Origin: Phoronis pallida
Lineage: Eukaryota; Phoronida; Phoronidae
Assembly (NCBI GenBank): GCA_028565715.1
Contig: JAOXYC010219461.1
Coordinates: 1-10,998 of the forward strand
Length of the DNA stretch: 10,998 nt
Direction of reading: 5' to 3'
Positions 1 through 9,600 of the stretch are shown piece by piece. The notes below the pieces were generated by a model. It was given only the letters and a program-made list of their open reading frames with translations, searched no databases and was not told the origin of the DNA. Each line of letters starts with the position of its first letter. Positions within the stretch are counted from its first letter, which is position 1. Made by a program: the position numbers and the translations under genes.

Positions 1-456
1 TTAGAGTGAATTTTCTACAATAAGTCAAAATATTTTAGAAATATGCATCCAGTTCCACGGAAGAAAATATAACCAATATATAAGCACAATAGGTTGACTC
101 CTCAGTTGATTTAGTTTGAAGAAAGGCGATGTACCAGTTTTTCCCCATTTTCAGGGGTGTGAGGGAGCTAGGAAAAGTTTTGCATCGACAAGTGAAAAAA
201 ATAATTAAACAGTCGTGAGAAAATTATGTGCTAACGTGTTGTTGATAATACTAACTGTGGTTTAGGGTGCGTTTTAGTCCATCGCATTCAACATTGGATG
301 AAAAACTTATATTCCTTCCCTATTTCGGATTCGTCCATTAGTCACGTGATTGGCCACAGTCAAACTGTGGGAGACACTGGTTTTGTTTGACAAACTTTTA
401 GACCCAAGTGACCATAAACGTTTAATTCTCACTGAGAAATTCCCTATTTTGATTGG
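1..456 (-). other. LRRC45 3' UTR and downstream sequence
   Basis: No coding exon is recognisable here on either strand. On the minus strand this is sequence 3' of the stop codon. There is no AATAAA; the only near-consensus polyadenylation hexamer is ATTAAA at 426-421, unusually close (about 30 nt) to the stop. A small hairpin (CCACAG/CTGTGG) lies at 353-369. The transcript end cannot be placed. Confidence 0.5.
421..426 (-). terminator. Candidate polyadenylation signal ATTAAA
   Basis: ATTAAA, the commonest variant of the animal poly(A) hexamer, reads on the minus strand 31 nt after the LRRC45 stop. It would give a very short 3' UTR. No better hexamer exists down to position 1, but the real site may lie outside the window. 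Confidence 0.3.
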
Positions 457-644
457 TTATTTTCTTGGTGTGTATGGAGATCGACTCGCAAAATTCATGA
501 TGGCTGACTGTAACATACTCATCCGTTGCTGTTCGTCATCTCGAATGTGTGAAATCTCGGACTCACTGGCAGCAAGTTTCTTTTTTAAAATGGCAATTTC
601 AGCGTCTTTGTTTTCAATTTCATGCCTTTGTTTATCGTCTTGTT
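457..644 (-). CDS. LRRC45: LRRC45 terminal exon 17 (residues 613-674 and stop)
   Basis: It follows TTTTTCAG and runs from [20 protein letters not shown] to [10 protein letters not shown] and TAA at 459-457. The segment [20 protein letters not shown] matches the highly conserved vertebrate C-terminal block (Ile-Arg-Asp-Glu-Glu, then Leu-Gln-x-Ala). The Ser-Pro at 668-669 and Thr-Pro at 671-672 make a basic phosphorylatable tail. Confidence 0.95.
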
Positions 645-3600
645 CTGAAAAATATAAAAATAATTATATGAAAATAGTTTGGCGTACGGACACAAAATTC
701 TGTGTAACCTGGCAACTTTCACCAGTACCGAAGTGGCACACAATTCATATGCTAAACACATTGGAAAATTATGGTTTTCTCAAATAATTTCCAAGATTTG
801 AATTCCAAACAAGAACATTGCCAAATATGTCTAATGCAGGGCTCCCAGTTGTACATATTTGGCAATTTGGAATTCAAATCTTGAAAATATATGAAAAAAC
901 ATGCATTTCCAATGTGTTGAGCTATGAATTGTGTGCCAATGGCATCACAGATTTAAACACAGTTTTTTTTTTCAAATTTAAATATTTAACTTAAATTGAT
1001 TTTTTTATCATAATGATGGCAATTTGTCAACCATACTAGAGTACATTCAGAAATAGTTGCATGCACCTCTTAAAGCAAGACTCACCAGATATCTGTTTAC
1101 CCAGTTTTCTTATATTTGACTTGAGCTCATCTTGAACTTCCCTTTCACTCTGAACCTCTGCAGCCTTATGTTTCACATCCAGTCTCACCTTCTCAACCTC
1201 GGCCATCATTTCTTGATTTTTACCAGCAATTTCCTGGAAATGTTTTCACAAATGTTATCAAAACCAATAAATTTATTGGAGTATGTTTGTACTAAACAGC
1301 TTAAAGCTGTGGCCAAAATTAAGTGGCAATGGACAAGTGAATAATCTGTGAAATTATTGAGATGTCTCTAGTTAGAGTGTCCAGGTCGGGTGCAGAAGTG
1401 CTGCAGATTTGGGTCAGGATTCTTAATTTAAATTTGGCAATTTTCTCTTAAATACAGGACAATATTGAATACTGTAGTATAAACTGAAAGGCAAAATTTT
1501 TGCATTTACCAAATGATTAAGATATCAATTTTGATTCTTACCTGCGCAAGTTCATCATTCCTTCGTTTTAATGTTTCAATGTCTAACATCAACTTCCCAT
1601 TTTTAGACTGAAGATCACTGACTAATGTTGCTTGCTGTGAAGAGTGACTTTGAAGGTCATCTTTGGAGATCTGTACCATTCTTAACCTTTCTTCTAATGC
1701 TTTATACCTCATATCCTGAATGTTAAAAGGTTGCGTTAAATTTAAAAGGTAATAAAAATATATACTGTGTGATGATAAGATTATGGTATTAAGGTTGCAA
1801 TGGATTTTGAAACACACTGTCTATGTGTAGGCTCAAACAAATTACAGCACCATCCTAATCCTATATAATGCTATTTTTGGTCCTTTTGTAAAAAATGTTT
1901 CTTAGGATAAATTGGGTCAGTTTTTTTGAAATTTGAAGTTATAATGCGCTTTAACCTTTAGTGGAAGGGAAACATGTCAAAGATTTCCTTATGTCAGAGC
2001 TACTGTACTGTTCCTGTCCTGGTATAAGCCAATGGGCTTAAAGATTGGGAATGTCAAAAAAGTAGGATGGGCTTATACCCGAGTACATGTAGATACTACT
2101 ATTACATATGTTTGTGTACATAATTGAAATTTAGTCAAAACAAGGGGAGCTTTATATATACCTGACTGTGTGCTTCAAAAATGACAATTTTCAATCAAAA
2201 AATGTATAGAAAACTTAAATATTTCCAAAACTAATAATCTCAAAGGTATTTTCTTTCAAAATATAAAATAGCCATTATAAGGTTATTTGAGTAAGCAATG
2301 TTTCTATGGGTGAATGAACTACCAGACAATTTGATGACAGGCAGCTTTATTCATGGATAACGTTTTAATGAATTCTCACTCATTTTACAAACCTCTTCAT
2401 TTTTCAACTTTTGCCTTGTCATCATCAATGTCTCGTCTGCTTCTAGTTTCTTGCTCATCTGCTCTGACTTGAGTTTACTAATCTCGTCCTCCAAGTCCAG
2501 ACGATTACGCTCTAGTTTCTGTATCTTGTCTCGCAGACCCTTCTCGGTTTCCTCCATCTCTTGTTTAATTCGACTAACCTAAAAAGAGCGGGAAATTGGG
2601 CAGTGTTACATTCAGAGCTGTATGGAGATGTTTTTGTGAAAATAAATAACTGAGGCATCAAGTGTAATACTTGACAAGAGAATAGAGTGAAAGTAATTTT
2701 AAATAAAAATTTGTGATAAATTTGAAGAAAGCTAACTTAACCATAAGCATGAATATTCTAATACATTCAGTTGTAGATAGAGTTGATATTATTGAGCAAA
2801 ATACTAGAAATACTCAATATCAAATTGTAACATGGTGTCTTTATCACAAGGACTTCAAGCTGACAAATGATGTTTCCACCCTTGCCAATATGGTGACATG
2901 GTCAAAAAGCTCTTTACAACCAACACCATCGTTTGACCAATGCTCCACCTATTGGACAGACCCGAAAACACCATAAGTCAGCTTAAAGTACTTGTGATAA
3001 GGATGCTTTGTTACATTTAGCGGTAAATTTATTTCCTGTATTTGACTCAATATCTCAAGCTAAAGAAGAACAAGTGTAGCCTAATAGGTTGTCCCCGCCA
3101 TTCAGAAAGCCTGAGTTCAACCCTTACATTGTAGAAAATTGCACCCCGGGATTGAGGCAATACATTTTAAAAATCTCTCAACATTATATATACCTCTCTT
3201 GATTTCAACTGCTCTGTCTCCCTTTGAGACTCTTTAAATTTTTGTTTTTCATTCTGTAGCTTCTCTGAAAAAATGGTACACATAACTAAATCACATTCAT
3301 ACACATTTCATAGCTTGACTATTATGGTTGAAATTGCAAGGAAATGCAAGGAAAATTACTCAGAGAAACAACGTGAGCCGTAACGATCTCATGACCTTTC
3401 AACCCAGAGTGCAACTCTTTACTAACTGCGCTAATCTGCCTGGCAATATGTAGCGTCATCTTATTCAAACACCAAATGCATGAAATGAATAAATAAGTCT
3501 AGTCATTTTTGTGTGATTTATTTTATGAAGCATTTAGCATTTAACATAAAATATGTAGGTTGGTTAAAAATAAACTTGTATTTTTAGCAAAATAACAGGT

Positions 3601-6600
3601 AATAAAACGAATGACTATTTAATAGTATGTTTTAAAACACACTAAACAACAAACCTTCATAATGAGCTGATTTCATTGTTGACTCAGCAACACCGTGGGT
3701 CATCTGTTCTTTTAATTCAAATATCTGTTCCCGCTGTTGTTTACAAGTCCTTTCTGCTTCAGTATACTTTAAATAATATAATTATTTACAATTTTCAGTG
3801 TTCTATACAAGTTGAGAATATAAATATGAATCAAAGTAATGTATAAACATGCAAATTATGTCTTAAAAAACAATGGATTTCTGAAAACAATAGAAGTGGG
3901 AACCAAATCACAATAAAATCAACAGGAGGTTCCATAAAAGGTGGTTATAGTGTTTAACTGAGCGTTTGTGAGATCCTTGATTCATTTAATTTTTTTTTTA
4001 AATGAAAAGCAGGCACAATACAAAATGAACAATTTTCAGTAAAAAAAACATAGCCAACAGATTTTGACTGAGGAGACAATTATTCCGAATTTTCAATCAG
4101 ATTTTCCAATTTGTTTTTCCAAAACAAATTAATTGCATCATGGGGTACTTACTTTGTATTCAAGCTGCACAAATCGATCATTAGCATCTGACAACTCCTT
4201 CAATAACTTGCTTTCAATGTTAGCTCTCTCCTAGAAAATTAGAAATTAAACAAGATTATGTAGTACTTATCTATTTTTTCAAAGAAGAAAGTTTAGTAAT
4301 CAAACATACGGTAAATGCACCTATTTATGGTGCATTTGAGTAGAAGGCGTGCTGGTTGTGGTTCTCCGAATATAGGCGCACTTTGAACAAAATAGGCGCA
4401 CCTTGAATACACTCTGCACAAAAAATGCTGCTCAATAGAGTATTTTTAGTTCGATACCCATTATATTTCACCTGACATCACAAGTTGGGTGAAATAAAAA
4501 CTATTTTTTTTTAAATATTTTAAAAAGTTACGCCTTTAATCGGAGCACCTTTCTGAGGAGCCCTGCATGTGCCTAATAGCAGAATTTAGGCCCCTCATGC
4601 ACCTATTTGCGGAACTTAGGCCCATGCGCCTGTACGTGGGACATTTGAGTAGTAGAAAAATCTTGTCAAGAAAAAGTTCATTATTTCGCATATAAGCACA
4701 TGCGCTTATTTGCAGGGCTATACGGTTATCACTTCGGTATGTGTCCCAAAATGCAAGCATATGACAATCTTTGCAATTTGAACATCAAACATGACACTGG
4801 CTAATCACTCAAATTGTAATAAGTGATCCGCTGAACCCAAGTGTCGCAATTAAAATAGACCTAGCCGAAATATGTTACCGTATAACCCCGCAAATGAGCG
4901 CATGCGCCTATACGTGAATACGCGCCTATACGCAGGAACTATAGGCCCATGCGCCTATTTTGCAAGAAATTTGTTTAAAGCGAGTGTTGAAATTACTATG
5001 CAAAAAAGTGCGCTTATTTCCGGAGCGCCCGGTTAATGGGCCTAATCGCAGAACCTTTTAGGCCCATGCGGCTATTTTGCTCGAATATGAATATTCAAAT
5101 TTTGAGAGCAAAATGGATTATTTCGCATATAGGCGCATGCGCTCAATTGCGGGGTTATACGGTAATACAATACCTACCTCCTTTCCCCTGTTGACATCAG
5201 AGTGGTGAGTAGCTCGTATATCACTGATGTCCTGCCGTAACCGGTGTATTGTAGATTCTAGATCCTTTTTCTTCTGTTCAGTCAAAACCAGTTCTGACTC
5301 CGTTAATTGCAATCTTAAACAAAAACGAAGGTTTATAAAACATTCATGTCCAATAGACTAATACTGACTTATGAATTTATTACCAGAATTATTGCAAGGT
5401 CATTTCATTTTAAATTAGTCAAAATGCCTAAATTGGCAAGGAGTTACTCCAAACAAGTCAAATGTTTTTTTGAAAAGGTAAACCTGTACAGTCAATATGA
5501 ATTTCTGGTATAATGATAATTTTATTTGGCTTGGGTTTGAATATGAGGTGATGTTATAATAACATAAATGAAACAATGCATTTACGTCATCATTCAAAAA
5601 CCCGTGATCATTTGAACGTATTCTGCAGCATATTGAATGATGTTACTGCGCGAGTTATTTCAACATAGGTTGTATGATTGGTTTTAACAATACTCACTTA
5701 GATGACACTGTATTGAAAGCTGATTTGCGCTCCTCCAATGTCTCTTGAAGGTGTTCAATTCTTGACACTGTTGACCTAAACATTGAATACAAAGATTTAC
5801 AATGATTCAAAAATACAGACTCATTAACAAAGTTAACATTTTGAGGAGTTAGTCTAGTCCAGTTAAAAACTGACTGGCATTGTTGCCATACTAAACCTAC
5901 CTTTTGCTTAGGTGTGCAATTGACAAGAGAAATATTTTTTGAAGATATGAAAAAAAACTCAACAAATGTCAGTAACAAAGAAACCAGCTGTGTTTTAAAT
6001 CAAATTTGTATAAAAGAAGGACTGTTACCCAAATACACAGATTGATCAAGATTTCACTTACTTGTTAGTCATCCGTAGTTTCTCCTCTTGTCTGTCAATT
6101 TGATTAAGAAGATCACCTAACTATGAATGAACAAACATTAAACTATCAAAACAAAATAAATGAGGTCAATAACTGTTCCTGATAGGATTGGTCTCAAACT
6201 AAGTTTGAAGCACATTATTTCAACAACACTTGGCAGAAAAAATCTTTTTAAACCATAAAGTTAGATATTGACAATTTCAAGGGAGTGGGGTGAATGTAGA
6301 TACAGGTCAAATTTAGACTTGAATCTCCTTTTTTAATAACTGGTAATCAAACACGGACATCTAACCATTCAATATGGAATTCGTAAATTTTCAATTTTGG
6401 ATCTTGCATCGTGGAAAATATATTCCCCAAAACTTTTTCTACCCAAAACTATGCTGTACTTCAAAACAATGTGACTCACGCATTGTTCAGGCAATTACAA
6501 TGGGATTTGGTTTTTTTTCATGCAAATCATACAAAGAACCCATAATGCTTAATCCATAAGCACATGCATTCCTATATTAATTTTGCAGCTTTGCTATTGG

Positions 6601-9600
6601 AATGCCATTTTATACCTGAAGGTCTTTTTCTTCTTGGAGCTGTTTAACATGCCTATTGAGTGTTTCTGTTCTGTATGAGTATTCATTTGATATTGCTTGT
6701 CTGTCTTCATTATGACCTAGTGCTGTTTCTGTATAAAGGAGGAAACCAGAATAAATTGTTTAACATAGAAGTAACAGAGAGAAAATACTGAATATTTCAC
6801 AAAGTTTGATTTGACTGCTCAGAGTGGATAACCCATACAAACATTGGAGTGGTTGACTCAAATGATGTTCATGTGACATATAGTTGTCTTGTCAAAGAAA
6901 TTGATCAAATATAAGTGGATGAGTATTTTAAGTTTTCAAAGTTCAATATGAGAACTAGACGAGATGTCGAGTATTTATACTTACCTATTGCTTTGAGAAT
7001 ATCTGTTGGACTATTGTTTCCTGCCAATTCTAACTTGGTGATAAATTTGTTTGATTGTAACATGCCCAGTAGACTGCGACCTCCAATCAAACCCACTGTG
7101 TTCCATCGCAAGTCTGCAACATATAAAATGCATTCTGATAGTTATTAAATTAGGGTATTTTGACAAACTTTCTTGTTCTTAGGATTGTCCATGTTGCAAT
7201 CAAAAAGAAAACAAGACTTTTAAAAATCATACTGTAGTTTTCCGACTAGTTTCAGAGTTAACACTTCTGTGACAATGAAGTGTTAACTTCGGAACTAGTC
7301 AGAATACTACAGAATGATTTTTAAAAGTCTTGTTTTCTTTTTGATTGCAACATAAATTAGGGTAGATACAAAGACTAATTCCTCAAGTATTTTATATTTT
7401 TAAAAAACTCTTTATGGTAGAAAAATAATGTACATCACGTTAAATACATTACCTTTCCAAGGTCTGAAATAGCAATTCATGTCTACTCAAGGGTATATGG
7501 GGGAATCTTGTCTGATTTATGTAAACTATGTGCCTAACTTCGACAAACAGGTTCCTGTTTTACTAATAAACAGTTCAACAAAACCATAAACTAACCTAAA
7601 CCCTGTAACGTGTGATTCCTCTTCACTGCATCTGCCAACTCTGCTGCCCCCTTGTGAGTGATTTGGTTATTACGCAAATCTAGTTCTATCAGAGATTTGT
7701 TGACAGATAACGCTTCACAGAATGAACCAAATGCTGCATCGTTGATTCCCATTGAATTCCACTCCAAGCATAGACTGCAAAATATGTCCAAGCCAGTTGA
7801 GACAACAGGCTTTAAAAAGATGGTACTTCAACAAGTAAATATGACAGAGCCGGATTCAAACAAGCCAGCCCGCCATGTTTAAATTGATGGTAGAGAACCT
7901 TGCAAATAAATTACTGAGAACACCACTTTAAAAATCAAAAATTCCCATTTAAAATTCAATGGTCGTAATGAACATAAACAAAAACTGTATACAGCATAGT
8001 GGGACCAATACCTTGTTAATGTCTTGTTTTGTGTGAGCATTCGTCCTAAAGCTTCTGTACCACTACCACGAATGTTGTTGCCCTGTTAAAACAGTTAAAC
8101 TCTTATACATAACCATCAGATAATAACACCCGGAAGCATCAAATGCCTCATTAAGATACACATTTTGTTACAACTGATATAACCAGCATATTGATGTATT
8201 TTAAACGACACTTTGTAAAACTAATGTCAATAATATGACCAACAGGTACATATAATGGTGCCATTACCAGTTTTAAAAGCAGATAACTAAATAAGAGTAA
8301 AATGACGAATACTGGTATTAAAAACAAAATGATAATTTAAAAGCACAAACGTGTCGGACTATGTCCTTCTTCAGTGTGTATATTCATTTGTATACACACT
8401 GAAGAAGGACATAGTCCCACACGTTTGTGCTTTTAAATTATCAATTTGTTTTTAATACCAGTATTCGTCATTTTACTCTTATTTATTAATTCAATATCTG
8501 CTTTGTAAAACTTAAAGACATAAAGGTGTGTTCCATAATGTGCTATAAAAATGCCATTTTCAATATTGAATAAATAAAATTGAATAAAGAGCTAAAGTAC
8601 ACAGAGGCATCAGAGGCATATCTAAACTCTTTAACTGGAAAGATTTTATCTGGCTTCTTATGGATAAAGAAGAATAGCATCTTTACCCACAATATCACAG
8701 TGGTTGGCAAAACTTTACCCGATGAAAGTACTCATCATCAATGAAAGAACTTACCATAGGACAATAGAATAAGATAAGAGCATGTTATATAAACAATTAA
8801 CAAAAGATTTCTGCCCTTTGACTCGTTGGTTGCAAGCTGACCAAAACTAAATCCTTCGGGAGCCTCGTGGACTCATAAGGCCGGATGCTATCCCAATTTC
8901 CGTGGCGTTAGCAGATGAGAGTGAGTGCACTCCCCCTGGACAGGACGCAAGTCTGTCGCAGGTTAGTTTCCCAGCTGTAGCCGGTACTCATTTCTAGCTG
9001 AGTGGACTGGAACGATGCCAGTAAAGTGCCTTATTCAAAGACAAAACAGACTGTCCGGAGCGGGATCTTAACTCACAATCTTACAATTGAACGTCCGAAG
9101 CTCTACCAACTGAGCTAATCCGCCTGGCAAAAAAATGGCCCTTAATCCAGGGACGAGAGAAAGCAGATTTCTTAAGACTTTCTATGGTTCTGCGAATGAA
9201 TTTTTAAATTCTTGCCAAGAATAACTGTGTCATGATACCTTGAGATCCAACTTGACACAGGAAACATTGTTTGAAAGACCATGAGCAATAGCTTTCACAC
9301 CTGAAAAATAGGAGGGAATAGTCAGCTTATAAATACTGAAATACATTTACTATACATCAGGTTTTTTTTTTAAAAACTGGTCACTATCTCAAATAACCAT
9401 CTAAACGACCGCATCACAAAATAAAAGAAATGGTATATTTACTACTAATCACAATGAAATATAGCATATTTTGTAGACTAGCCATTTGTATGCATGCACA
9501 GAAAAATTATGGAGCTTCAAATTGAATTTTTTGTTTAAATTTCAAGTGTTTACAAAATTTACCTTCTTCATTTAACATACAGTCCGCTAATTTCAGTTCA

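Noticed and set aside
350-787. Plus-strand open frame of 145 codons
   Set aside because: It lies antisense to the last LRRC45 exon and its 3' UTR, and has low-complexity Ser/Cys-rich content with no family resemblance. The minus-strand exon fully explains the constraint.
2713-2976. Plus-strand open frame of 87 codons in intron 13
   Set aside because: No recognisable domain, no splice or promoter context, and AT-rich intron composition; a chance frame.
4536-4760. Minus-strand open frame of 74 codons
   Set aside because: It falls within the repeated units of the older MITE-like element; the apparent repeats in its peptide come from DNA repeats, not a protein.
6374-6559. Plus-strand open frame in intron 7
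   Set aside because: Short, no homology that I recognise, and lies in an intron of the opposite-strand gene.
6915-7148. Plus-strand open frame of 77 codons
   Set aside because: It is the antisense shadow of LRRC45 exon 6.
9050-9124. Functional tRNA gene on the minus strand
   Set aside because: Box A is good but box B is degenerate (GTTAAGATC), the anticodon arm does not pair well, and a long SINE body follows.
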